This document shows, piece after piece, positions 1-5,585 of a DNA stretch of 6,213 bases. This DNA comes from an uncultured Erysipelotrichaceae bacterium. GTDB taxonomy: Bacteria > Bacillota_I > Bacilli_A > Erysipelotrichales > Erysipelotrichaceae. Positions within the stretch are counted from its first letter, which is position 1; every line of letters starts with the position of its first letter. Both the position numbers and the translations under genes were made by a program. A model generated the notes under the pieces. The model saw only the letters and a program-made list of their open reading frames with translations. It was not told where the DNA came from and made no database searches. Where the stretch lies: positions 1 to 6,213 of the forward strand of contig CACZTC010000161.1 of the NCBI GenBank assembly GCA_902784015.1, given 5' to 3'.

Positions 1-46
1 GACCTGGATACCAATTAATATTTTCAGATAAATAATTATTACTCAT
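1..46 (-). CDS. rbgA: RbgA (YlqF) ribosome-assembly GTPase, N-terminal fragment
   Basis: Only the first 15 codons are in the window; the gene runs off the low-coordinate edge. The translation reads MSNNYLSENINWYPG. The INWYPG part matches the conserved start of RbgA/YlqF proteins, which typically begin with a short lead and then I-x-W-[FY]-P-G-H-M. RbgA is a circularly permuted GTPase that acts late in assembly of the 50S subunit. Its ATG lies two bases after the lepB stop codon, so the two genes are almost certainly co-transcribed and translationally linked. Firmicutes commonly place rbgA just after rplS or lepB, usually followed by rnhB. The GTPase motifs are outside the window, so the call rests on the N-terminal motif plus synteny. 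Confidence 0.8.
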   Translation of the reverse strand, partial: MSNNYLSENINWYPG

Positions 47-48
47 AT

Positions 49-747
49 TTACCATGTCTTTACGCCGAAATTTTTAAATGGGAAAAGAATAAATACACCT
101 TTAGAAACTATATCTTTTTCCTTAAAAGCTCCATAATAACGCGAATCAGTTGAATGGGGACGATTATCACCTAAACAATAATATTCATCACTTCCTAAAG
201 TAACAGCATCAATATCACCAGTAAAAATTGGTCCTTCTTTAGCCATATATTCTTTATCTAAAAAGTCTTCTTCTACAGCTGTGCCATTAACATATAATAT
301 ATTATCTTTATATGAAATTGTTTCTCCTGGTAAGCCAACACAACGTTTGACTAAATATTCATCTTTATCTTCTAAATATATGATGACAATATCAAATCTA
401 TTAATAGTAGAAAACTTACGGCCAAATAAATTAGATACACCTAATTCACCTGTATCTAAAGTTGGATACATAGATTGTCCTCTAACTTGGATTGGTTTTA
501 TCACAAAATTAATAAGTATTAAAACAATAGCTAAGCTAATAGCTAAATCTTTAAAAAATAATAATACTTCCTTAATAGCGCTTGGCTTCTCTTCGCTTTC
601 TTGATGCTTTCTTTTATGATGAGTTTTCTTTATTGGTGTATCTGTTTGTTTAGCAGATATAACTTCTACATCAATACTAGCTACTTTATTAGCTTCTTCT
701 ACTACTTCTTGTTTATTTATTTCTTGATTTTTAATTTCTTCATTCAT
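49..747 (-). CDS. lepB: Signal peptidase I (SipS/LepB-type)
   Basis: A membrane serine protease that removes signal peptides from secreted proteins on the outer face of the membrane. The 232-residue protein has a long, charged, lysine- and glutamate-rich cytosolic N-terminus (about 1-60), one transmembrane segment (about 63-83), and the S26 catalytic domain outside. The catalytic serine is Ser92 in QSMYPTL and the general-base lysine is Lys134 in YLVKRCVGLPGE. The conserved box GDNRPHSTDSR lies at 193-203. The single N-terminal membrane span is the Gram-positive layout; the roughly 60-residue cytosolic lead is longer than in typical Sip proteins. The start is the only usable Met before the membrane span (the next is catalytic-box Met93), although the Shine-Dalgarno is poor. 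The gene follows a terminator after rplS, so it needs its own promoter. Family assignment is secure. Confidence 0.96.
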   Translation of the reverse strand: MNEEIKNQEINKQEVVEEANKVASIDVEVISAKQTDTPIKKTHHKRKHQESEEKPSAIKEVLLFFKDLAISLAIVLILINFVIKPIQVRGQSMYPTLDTGELGVSNLFGRKFSTINRFDIVIIYLEDKDEYLVKRCVGLPGETISYKDNILYVNGTAVEEDFLDKEYMAKEGPIFTGDIDAVTLGSDEYYCLGDNRPHSTDSRYYGAFKEKDIVSKGVFILFPFKNFGVKTW

Positions 748-758
748 ATCCGTGCTTT

Positions 759-764
759 ATTATA
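759..764 (-). promoter_or_regulatory. Candidate -10 element for lepB-rbgA
   Basis: A perfect TATAAT reads on the minus strand between the rplS terminator and lepB. No good -35 is visible at 16-18 bases upstream; that stretch falls in the terminator arm (ACTTCT-like). If this is the -10, transcription would start near position 752, leaving a leader of only about five bases before the lepB ATG at 747. AT-rich sequence makes chance TATAAT matches common, so this is tentative. Confidence 0.35.
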
Positions 765-777
765 TACCAAATAACAT

Positions 778-805
778 AAAAAGAAGTGATGATATCACTT
801 CTTTT
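778..805 (-). terminator. Rho-independent terminator after rplS
   Basis: A 12-bp perfect inverted repeat (forward arms 779-790 and 794-805, three-base loop) begins four bases after the rplS stop. On the minus strand the core stem is AGAAGTGAT / ATCACTTCT and is followed by TTTTT (782-778). The stem is long, and the T-run is in the correct place for minus-strand transcription. The A-run on the other side would also allow termination from the plus strand, but no plus-strand gene is present. It should end the rplS transcript and insulate lepB. Confidence 0.88.
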
Positions 806-808
806 AGA

Positions 809-1159
809 CTATTTTCTAATCTCTTTAATACGTGCGTTTTTAGCAGATAAGCCTTTTAAGTAGCTTAATTTAGCTCTTCTAACTTTACCATATCTAACCA
901 CATCAATCTTTTCAATGATTGGCGAATGTAATGGGAAAGTTCTTTGCACACCAATACCACTACTAATCTTTCTTACTGTAAAACTTGCGCCAATTCCACC
1001 ATTTGATCTGTCTACACAAACACCTTCAAATACTTGAATACGGCTTTTTTCACCTTCACGAATACGCACATTAACTTTTACTGTATCACCTGGCTTGAAA
1101 TCAGGAATATCTGTACGCATTTGGTTTTTAGTAATCTTGTCAACTAAACTTAAATCCAT
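809..1159 (-). CDS. rplS: 50S ribosomal protein L19
   Basis: L19 sits at the 30S-50S interface of the ribosome. The 116-residue length is the normal size for the family. Recognisable parts are the N-terminal helix with [20 protein letters not shown] (19-38), the [10 protein letters not shown] strand region (40-49), [22 protein letters not shown] (59-80), and the basic C-terminus with VRRAKLSYL (93-101). The start is set by a strong AAAAGGAG Shine-Dalgarno six bases upstream of the ATG. Elsewhere rplS usually follows trmD directly; here three extra genes lie between them. It has its own -10-like element and a structured leader upstream, and a strong terminator downstream, so it looks like a separately controlled single-gene unit. 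Confidence 0.98.
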   Translation of the reverse strand: MDLSLVDKITKNQMRTDIPDFKPGDTVKVNVRIREGEKSRIQVFEGVCVDRSNGGIGASFTVRKISSGIGVQRTFPLHSPIIEKIDVVRYGKVRRAKLSYLKGLSAKNARIKEIRK

Positions 1160-1165
1160 AACCTT

Positions 1166-1258
1166 CTCCTTTTCTAACTAATCTTCCATTCTTAGTCATG
1201 ATATCTACCAGCGGAACAGAGATACGCAATATGCGCTTGAATATCTTACCATAAGCAC
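1166..1258 (-). ncRNA. Candidate L19 leader (structured rplS 5' UTR)
   Basis: The 123 bases between the HAD gene and rplS contain a stretch that is clearly richer in GC (21 of 50 bases in 1201-1250) than its surroundings and has several possible helices. Read on the minus strand: GTGCTT (1258-1253) can pair with AAGCGC (1238-1233); CGCA (1235-1232) with TGCG (1228-1225); GTATCT (1225-1220) with either AGATAT copy (1246-1241 or 1206-1201); TGACTAA (1198-1192) with TTAGTTA (1181-1175). The last hairpin ends five bases before the ribosome-binding site AGGAG (1170-1166). An L19 leader that represses rplS is known in Firmicutes (Rfam L19_leader), so position and GC content fit. I did not match it to the published consensus; the exact fold is inference. 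Confidence 0.55.
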
Positions 1259-1260
1259 TC

Positions 1261-1266
1261 ATTATA
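1261..1266 (-). promoter_or_regulatory. Candidate -10 element for rplS
   Basis: A perfect TATAAT lies just upstream of the rplS leader. The best -35 candidate is TTGATT (1286-1281), which overlaps the HAD stop codon, but its spacer is only 14 bases, shorter than the usual 16-18. A start near 1254 would give a leader of about 95 bases covering the candidate L19 control element. This is supported by the absence of any strong coupling between the HAD gene and rplS (123-base gap) and weakened by the poor -35. Confidence 0.45.
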
Positions 1267-1282
1267 TGTAAATAATAATTAA

Positions 1283-2053
1283 TCAAATCCATTCAAAATG
1301 TTTACAAGCTTTATATATACCATCATTTAAATTAGTATCTGTAATATAATCAGCCATAGCTTTTAATGCTTCTTTCGCATTACCCATCGCTATCTTAAAC
1401 CATGGCCCTTTAAACATATCAATATCATTTAAATCATCCCCAAATACTACTGCATCATGATAATCTGCACCTAAATAATCCATCATTTTCATAATACCTT
1501 CTCTTTTTTTATCATGTTGATAAACAAAATATTGAGGATGTATTCTTAATCTTGTTAGATCTTTACACCATGGATATTTATCTATATCTTTTTCATGAAT
1601 AGCTAAATAGATTTTATATATTTTATCTAAGCTTTCAAAATCTAGATCTTTATCATAAATATAAGTTGTTAATTCTCTTCTTAAGCCTGCTTGTTCAAGA
1701 AATTTAAAATCTTTCATCCATACTTTATCATTATTTTCTAATAATAAAAGATAGCCTCGATTATCTTCTTCAGCTTTTCTTAATAAAGCTTTAGCTTTTT
1801 CAAGTGGTAAAGGCTCATCATAAACTATTTCATTATTAATAACTAAACAAGCCCCACCTGAACAAACAACATTATCAATATCTATCTTATTTGTAAAAGA
1901 TATAGCTTTATAATGGATTCTTCCTGTCGCAATTGCGACAAAATGACCCTTTTCTCTTAATTCATATAAGGTCTTTTTAGCAGATGGAATGATTTGATGT
2001 GTTTTTAAATCAGTTAAAGTACCATCTATATCAAAAAAGAAATATTTTTTCAT
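1283..2053 (-). CDS. Cof-type HAD-superfamily hydrolase (probable sugar-phosphate phosphatase)
   Basis: A 256-residue member of the haloacid dehalogenase superfamily, Cof/YidA-like subgroup, which typically removes phosphate from small sugar or nucleotide phosphates with Mg2+. Motif I is FDIDGT, with the nucleophile Asp8 and acid/base Asp10. Motif II Thr43 is in IATGR. The motif III lysine is Lys182 or Lys183 (KKREG). Motif IV is GDDLND (205-210), supplying the Mg2+-binding Asp206 and Asp210. The large middle section (about 80-180) is the C2B-type cap expected for Cof proteins. The start is the ATG whose last bases overlap the stop of the upstream ComB-like gene (ATGA, 4-bp overlap), which implies translational coupling; no strong Shine-Dalgarno is visible. 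The substrate cannot be read from sequence. It most likely works with its neighbour, but this is inference. Confidence 0.9.
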   Translation of the reverse strand: MKKYFFFDIDGTLTDLKTHQIIPSAKKTLYELREKGHFVAIATGRIHYKAISFTNKIDIDNVVCSGGACLVINNEIVYDEPLPLEKAKALLRKAEEDNRGYLLLLENNDKVWMKDFKFLEQAGLRRELTTYIYDKDLDFESLDKIYKIYLAIHEKDIDKYPWCKDLTRLRIHPQYFVYQHDKKREGIMKMMDYLGADYHDAVVFGDDLNDIDMFKGPWFKIAMGNAKEALKAMADYITDTNLNDGIYKACKHFEWI

Positions 2054-2739
2054 ATATATATTCTTTCTGTTCGATATTTATTATCTTTCTTTATCACTTT
2101 AATGATGAAATCAAAGATATTTAATTTTGTGCATAAATAGAAATCATCTTTAGGAAAGATATGTTGAGTATCTTCATTAAAAAAACGGGCCCCATCACTC
2201 TTTTTTAATGCTTCAATATCTTTACTAATATCAATTTCATTATCTTCTAATAAACTTTTAATATATTTAGCGCATATTTCATCTTCTTCCGTAATAGTAT
2301 CTCCGCACCAACCCATCGCAACTAAAGATACTATTTTTGGTTTTCTTTCTTTAATATAGCGAGCTATCGCTTTAGCATTAACTAATGATCCGGTTATTAT
2401 TTCTTCAGCATGAATCGCATTACTTATACCTTGAACACCCGAAGAGGTTGTATGAATGATTGTTTTATTATTTAAATCTATATTTAATAATTCAGATGGC
2501 GAATTACTAAAATCAAAGCCTTCTACTTTAATACCATTTCTTTCTCCTGCCAAAATAACACTAGGATTAAGCTTTTTATAATTAAAAGCTTCTTCAACTT
2601 CTTTAACAGGTATTATTTCTTTTGCGCCTCTATCATATCCATAACATTCAACTGAAAAAGCTCGAAAGACATCAATAATTACTACTAAGCCTTCGCTTTT
2701 TTTAGCTCCATCTAATAAATGTTCAATTCTAATTTCCAT
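2050..2739 (-). CDS. ComB-like 2-phosphosulfolactate phosphatase family protein
   Basis: A 229-residue protein that I assign to the ComB family (Mg2+-dependent acid phosphatase; the archetype hydrolyses 2-phosphosulfolactate in coenzyme M or sulfolactate synthesis). Family-like motifs in order: VIIDVFRA (20-27), LAGERNG (63-69), GFDFSNSPSE (74-83), HTTSSGVQG (96-104; usually TTNGT), GSLVNAKAI (117-125) and MGWCGD (142-147) followed by an acidic EEDE. The length is normal. No comA or comC partner is visible, so a role in sulfonate chemistry should not be assumed; many bacterial members are of unknown function. A GGGA ribosome-binding site lies about seven bases before the ATG. A candidate promoter with an overlapping palindrome sits directly upstream. 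The stop overlaps the start of the HAD hydrolase by 4 bp, pairing two phosphatase-family enzymes. Confidence 0.82.
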   Translation of the reverse strand: MEIRIEHLLDGAKKSEGLVVIIDVFRAFSVECYGYDRGAKEIIPVKEVEEAFNYKKLNPSVILAGERNGIKVEGFDFSNSPSELLNIDLNNKTIIHTTSSGVQGISNAIHAEEIITGSLVNAKAIARYIKERKPKIVSLVAMGWCGDTITEEDEICAKYIKSLLEDNEIDISKDIEALKKSDGARFFNEDTQHIFPKDDFYLCTKLNIFDFIIKVIKKDNKYRTERIYI

Positions 2740-2753
2740 ATTATTATCCCAAT

Positions 2754-2765
2754 TAGATTAATCTA
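2754..2765. promoter_or_regulatory. 12-bp perfect palindrome, possible operator
   Basis: The sequence TAGATTAATCTA is a perfect palindrome filling the short gap between the zinc-ribbon membrane gene and the ComB-like gene. It begins at the last base of the candidate TATAAT and spans the predicted transcription start, where a repressor would act. It lacks a T-run, so it is not a terminator. A 12-bp palindrome in AT-rich sequence can occur by chance. Confidence 0.3.
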
Positions 2766-2793
2766 TTATAATTTTTTACCACAATGTGGACAA
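2765..2793 (-). promoter_or_regulatory. Candidate sigma-A-type promoter for the ComB-like and HAD genes
   Basis: Reading on the minus strand: TTGTCC (2793-2788, four of six matches to TTGACA), a 17-base spacer, then TATAAT (2770-2765, perfect). The -35 lies inside the last zinc-ribbon codons of the upstream gene, where TTGTCC overlaps the cysteine codons, so the match may be a coding accident. Predicted start is near 2758, giving a leader of about 19 bases. Confidence 0.45.
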
Positions 2794-3746
2794 TAAGTTA
2801 AACCATCACATAATGTATGACATCTATCGCAATGAATATGTTTATCACTTTCACTAAGAGATGGATTCAATTCTAAAGATATATTATCATCTATTTTATT
2901 CGCAAAAGGATTTATATCTATATGCATTTCGATATCTTCTTTAGCTTGTTTATCAGCTATATTTAATTCTAAATTGATATCTTCTTTATTAAGATTATCT
3001 TTTTTAGTAGCTAAATCAAGATTTATATCTTGATTGACATCATTTTTATTACTATCAGGTAATATTAATTTAATATCTTCTTTAGCCATTTCTATTTCTC
3101 CTTCCACTAATGATTTAGCTTTACCACAATGCTTACAATATGCACCATAATTAATTGTATTACACTCTTTACACTGCCACTCTTCTTCATCTTCTTCATT
3201 AAAAAGATATTTTCTTTTTGAAAAATATAAAGCATTATCATAAATAATAAAGGCCAATAAAGTTGAAATAATACCCCAAAAAACACAGATAAATAAACTA
3301 GCCCAAAAATTATCTAGATATAATTTATTCATTAATAATTCTTTTAAATAATTTAAATTAATATTCGATAAAGATGCAAAGATATTATGAGGATAAATAA
3401 AATAAATATAATCAAAAATAAAAGCCACAAAGATAAGTCCTAATAAAGCATAAAAGCTTAATCTTCCATATCTTTCTTTTTTTATAAAACCTATTTCACT
3501 ACTTATTGCGATTATTAAAAGTAATAATAAAAATAATATTTTTATAGCTACTGGCCAAAATTTATCGCCTAGCCTAAATACATTATTTATATGTAAATGA
3601 TCAGTTAAAATATTCAATAAAAATGGGCTATTAAGATTAAAAGATTCTAATAATACAGATATAAAAAAATATAATATAAATATTATCGTTAAAGGCAATA
3701 AGAAATATTTTAAAGATTTATACCATTTTAAAGTTAATTCATTCAT
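2766..3746 (-). CDS. Four-pass membrane protein with two cytosolic zinc ribbons and a repeat linker
   Basis: I do not recognise a named family. The 326-residue protein has four hydrophobic segments (about 14-34, 65-83, 97-118, 147-169), then an acidic patch EEDEEEW, a zinc ribbon with C192-x2-C195 and C204-x2-C207, an acidic linker (about 215-300), and a second zinc ribbon at the C-terminus with C306-x2-C309 and C319-x2-C322. The linker carries five degenerate copies of a D-I-x-L-x-L core about 16 residues apart. With an even number of spans, N- and C-termini would both be cytosolic, placing the ribbons inside the cell (inference). The start overlaps the trmD stop by 8 bp, indicating translational coupling; a GGGA precedes it. 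Similar proteins with N-terminal membrane parts and zinc ribbons in Firmicutes are mostly uncharacterised. No catalytic motif is visible, so a regulatory or scaffolding role is only a guess. Confidence 0.85.
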   Translation of the reverse strand: MNELTLKWYKSLKYFLLPLTIIFILYFFISVLLESFNLNSPFLLNILTDHLHINNVFRLGDKFWPVAIKILFLLLLLIIAISSEIGFIKKERYGRLSFYALLGLIFVAFIFDYIYFIYPHNIFASLSNINLNYLKELLMNKLYLDNFWASLFICVFWGIISTLLAFIIYDNALYFSKRKYLFNEEDEEEWQCKECNTINYGAYCKHCGKAKSLVEGEIEMAKEDIKLILPDSNKNDVNQDINLDLATKKDNLNKEDINLELNIADKQAKEDIEMHIDINPFANKIDDNISLELNPSLSESDKHIHCDRCHTLCDGLTYCPHCGKKL

Positions 3747-4455
3747 TTTCCCATCTCTCTAATAATATCTTCTCTTTTTCACTTAGTTCATATTTTTCAA
3801 ATAGATCTGGTCTTTTTTCTCTCGTTATTAATAAGCTTTGAAGATGTCGATATTCTTTAATCTTGGCATGATTACCAGATAATAATACTTCCGGTACTTC
3901 TTCACCATTAAAGTTACGAGGCTGAGTATATTGAGGATATTCTAAAAGGCCATTTTCAAATGATTCTTCATTTATTGATTCACTATTGATTGCACCATCT
4001 AATAATCTTACAACTGAATCAATAATAGCCATACTAGCTATTTCGCCTCCAGTTAAAATATAATCACCAATACTTATTTCTTCATCAATATATTTATTAA
4101 TGCGATAATCCATGCCTTCATAATGCCCAGCAATTAAAATAAGATTATCTTTTTTACTTAATTCTCTAGCTTTAGCTTGATTATAAGGCTTACCATGAGG
4201 GCTCATTAATATTACATAACTATTCTTTTCTTTAATACTATTTAAAGCATCTATGACTGGTTCACATTTCATAACCATACCAGCGCCACCACCAAAAGGC
4301 GTATCATCAACATGCTTAAATTTATCTTTAGAAAAATCTCTAATATTTACAAAAGCTAAGTCCACAATATTATTCGCTTTGGCTCTAGCGATAATCGAAT
4401 TATTGATGATGCCTTCATACATTTCTGGAAATAATGTTAATGTTGTAATTTTCAT
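3739..4455 (-). CDS. trmD: tRNA (guanine-N1-)-methyltransferase, m1G37
   Basis: TrmD uses S-adenosylmethionine to methylate G37 next to the anticodon, which prevents +1 frameshifting. The chosen start gives 238 residues, a normal length. SPOUT trefoil-knot signatures are present: DDTPFGGGAGMVMK (50-63), MSPHGKP (84-90), AGHYEGMDYRI (109-119), ISIGDYILTGGE (127-138) and YPQYTQPRNF (173-182), followed by the C-terminal domain with LSGNHAKI. The frame opens six codons earlier, but MKITTLTLFPEM is the usual TrmD beginning and a GAGGG ribosome-binding site lies just before this ATG. With this start the gene overlaps the rimM stop by 4 bp (ATGA), as expected for a coupled rimM-trmD pair. It overlaps the following membrane gene by 8 bp. 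Confidence 0.97.
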   Translation of the reverse strand: MKITTLTLFPEMYEGIINNSIIARAKANNIVDLAFVNIRDFSKDKFKHVDDTPFGGGAGMVMKCEPVIDALNSIKEKNSYVILMSPHGKPYNQAKARELSKKDNLILIAGHYEGMDYRINKYIDEEISIGDYILTGGEIASMAIIDSVVRLLDGAINSESINEESFENGLLEYPQYTQPRNFNGEEVPEVLLSGNHAKIKEYRHLQSLLITREKRPDLFEKYELSEKEKILLERWENE

Positions 4456-4958
4456 TCGATTCCCTCTAGCCATTTCATCTTTATTATTTTCTTATCCATA
4501 TCTACATCTAAAACCCATTCCATAATGAAAGGATAAAGAAAAACTTCTTTATTATCTTTTTCAATTAATAAATTATTTTGAGCACCTAAGGTAGACTCTA
4601 TATTTTTGATAATACCTTTTTCATTTCCATTTTCATCATAAACATTTAACCCTATTAATTCATCTTGATAATAATCATTTTCAAGAGGTTTTCTTTTATT
4701 TTTATCAAAATAAATATTAGAGCCTTTATATTTTTCAATTAGATTTATATCTTTATGATCTTTAAATGATACTAGAGGATGATTTTTATGAATACGAAAT
4801 GTATCAACTATAAAAGATAAATATTCATTATCATAGAAAATAAATATTTCATTACCCTTTTGGTATCTTTCAGAATCAAAGCCAGAATAGCTTTCTATTT
4901 TGACTTCACCTTTTAAACCATGAGTATTTACTATCTTACCTATACATATATATTCCAT
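4452..4958 (-). CDS. rimM: 16S rRNA processing protein RimM
   Basis: RimM binds the 30S head near S19 and is needed for efficient maturation of 16S rRNA. The 168-residue protein has the N-terminal RimM domain with IGKIVNTHGLKGEVKI (6-21) and a C-terminal PRC-barrel domain (about 95-168) containing DELIGLNVYDENG and the final LYPFIMEWVLDVDMDKK region, where typical RimMs have an LVP-[FY] strand. The open frame continues about 30 codons further upstream across the end of khpA, but those residues do not resemble RimM. The start at MEYICIGKIV has a GAAGGA ribosome-binding site (4974-4969) ten bases ahead. A terminator-like hairpin lies between khpA and this site, so rimM probably receives less transcript than rpsP. 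The stop overlaps the trmD ATG. Confidence 0.94.
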   Translation of the reverse strand: MEYICIGKIVNTHGLKGEVKIESYSGFDSERYQKGNEIFIFYDNEYLSFIVDTFRIHKNHPLVSFKDHKDINLIEKYKGSNIYFDKNKRKPLENDYYQDELIGLNVYDENGNEKGIIKNIESTLGAQNNLLIEKDNKEVFLYPFIMEWVLDVDMDKKIIKMKWLEGIE

Positions 4959-4974
4959 ATATCTATTATCCTTC

Positions 4975-4998
4975 AAAAAAAGGTGTTTATACACCTTA
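4975..4998 (-). terminator. Intrinsic terminator or attenuator between khpA and rimM
   Basis: On the minus strand, AAGGTGT (4997-4991), loop ATAA, ACACCTT (4986-4980) forms a 7-bp stem that begins inside the khpA stop codon and continues into an unbroken run of seven Ts (4981-4975). That geometry is a Rho-independent terminator. The stem has only three G-C pairs, so it is probably leaky and acts as an attenuator, letting part of the transcription pass into rimM-trmD. The rimM ribosome-binding site follows directly after the T-run. Confidence 0.72.
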
Positions 4999-5241
4999 AA
5001 TTTGTTCGAATTTAATTGATACTCTTTTACGATCTTTATTTGATGCAACAGACATTACTTGGCGTAAAGCCGTAGCCATGCTCCCTTTTTTACCAATCAA
5101 TCTTGAAATATCATCATTACTCGCAAAGACCTGTAAAAGTATTTCACGATCATTTAAACCAGGCATTTCTTTTACTTCAAGCTTATCTACATCTTCTACC
5201 ATTGGTTTAATCAGATCATATAATACTTGAGCTAAATCCAT
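4996..5241 (-). CDS. khpA: KhpA, KH-domain RNA-binding protein (YlqC family)
   Basis: An 81-residue single KH-domain protein of the KhpA/YlqC family, which in streptococci and other Firmicutes pairs with KhpB (Jag/EloR) and binds RNA, affecting cell elongation and division. The RNA-binding GxxG loop is GKKG at 50-53 in SRLIGKKGSMATALRQVM, preceded by the strand REILLQVFA (32-40). Length is normal for the family. The ATG lies two bases after the rpsP stop, with an AGAAGG ribosome-binding site seven bases ahead inside the end of rpsP, so the two are a tight pair. The rpsP-khpA-rimM-trmD order is typical of Firmicutes; the ylqD gene found between khpA and rimM in Bacillus subtilis is absent. Confidence 0.95.
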   Translation of the reverse strand: MDLAQVLYDLIKPMVEDVDKLEVKEMPGLNDREILLQVFASNDDISRLIGKKGSMATALRQVMSVASNKDRKRVSIKFEQI

Positions 5242-5243
5242 CT

Positions 5244-5528
5244 TTAAGCCTTCTTTTTATTGGCTACTTTTTCATCATGATATTGTTTCATGACACCTTG
5301 TTTAGATAGAATATTACGAACTGTATCTGATGGTTGAGCACCTTTTCTTAACCAATCTAAAGCTTTATCTGTATCAATTTCAACAGTCTCTGGATTAGTA
5401 GTTGGATTAAACCATCCGATTGTATCAATATCACGACCATCACGTGGAGAACGTGAATCAGCTGCTACAATACGATATCTAGGAGCCTTTTTAGCACCCA
5501 TTCTTTTTAGTCTTAATTTAACTGCCAT
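5244..5528 (-). CDS. rpsP: 30S ribosomal protein S16
   Basis: S16 is a primary assembly protein of the 30S body. The 94-residue protein begins with the highly conserved [20 protein letters not shown], then [22 protein letters not shown] (21-42), then the [20 protein letters not shown] region (55-74), and ends with a basic tail (ANKKKA). The start is fixed by a GGAGGA ribosome-binding site eight bases upstream. A consensus promoter sits in the 77-base gap after ffh, so S16 has a dedicated strong transcript with a leader of about 20 bases. The gene is followed at two bases by khpA. Confidence 0.98.
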   Translation of the reverse strand: MAVKLRLKRMGAKKAPRYRIVAADSRSPRDGRDIDTIGWFNPTTNPETVEIDTDKALDWLRKGAQPSDTVRNILSKQGVMKQYHDEKVANKKKA

Positions 5529-5555
5529 TTATATATCCTCCAAAATTCCTCATAG

Positions 5556-5585
5556 ATTATATATAAATAATATTATATGTGTCAA
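5556..5585 (-). promoter_or_regulatory. Strong sigma-A-type promoter for rpsP-khpA
   Basis: On the minus strand TTGACA (5585-5580) and TATAAT (5561-5556) are both perfect consensus hexamers, separated by 18 AT-rich bases. The predicted start is near 5549, leaving about 20 bases before the rpsP ATG with a GGAGGA ribosome-binding site. This is the best promoter match in the window. Transcription from ffh can presumably also read through, since no terminator with a T-run lies between ffh and this site. Confidence 0.88.

Noticed and set aside
281..604. Plus-strand open frame of 107 codons.
   Set aside because: It lies entirely inside lepB, antisense to conserved catalytic motifs, and has no recognisable protein features or promoter.
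1140..1262. A 40-codon open frame (minus strand) starting in the TATAAT-ATG upstream of rplS and overlapping its first codons in another frame.
   Set aside because: It has no ribosome-binding site, its ATG lies within the putative -10 element, it uses codons rare in neighbouring genes (CTG, CCG, CGC), and the same bases are better explained as a structured leader. It is not impossible as a leader peptide.
4456..4473. Earlier in-frame ATG for trmD, six codons upstream.
   Set aside because: TrmD normally begins with MKI-type sequence, and the GAGGG ribosome-binding site sits between the two ATGs.
4253..4525. Plus-strand open frame of 90 codons.
   Set aside because: It is antisense to the trmD N-terminal region and the end of rimM; no family resemblance, so a chance frame.
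4959..5048. Upstream extension of the rimM frame by 30 codons.
   Set aside because: It overlaps the khpA C-terminus and the terminator-like hairpin, does not resemble RimM, and a good ribosome-binding site fits the ATG at 4958.
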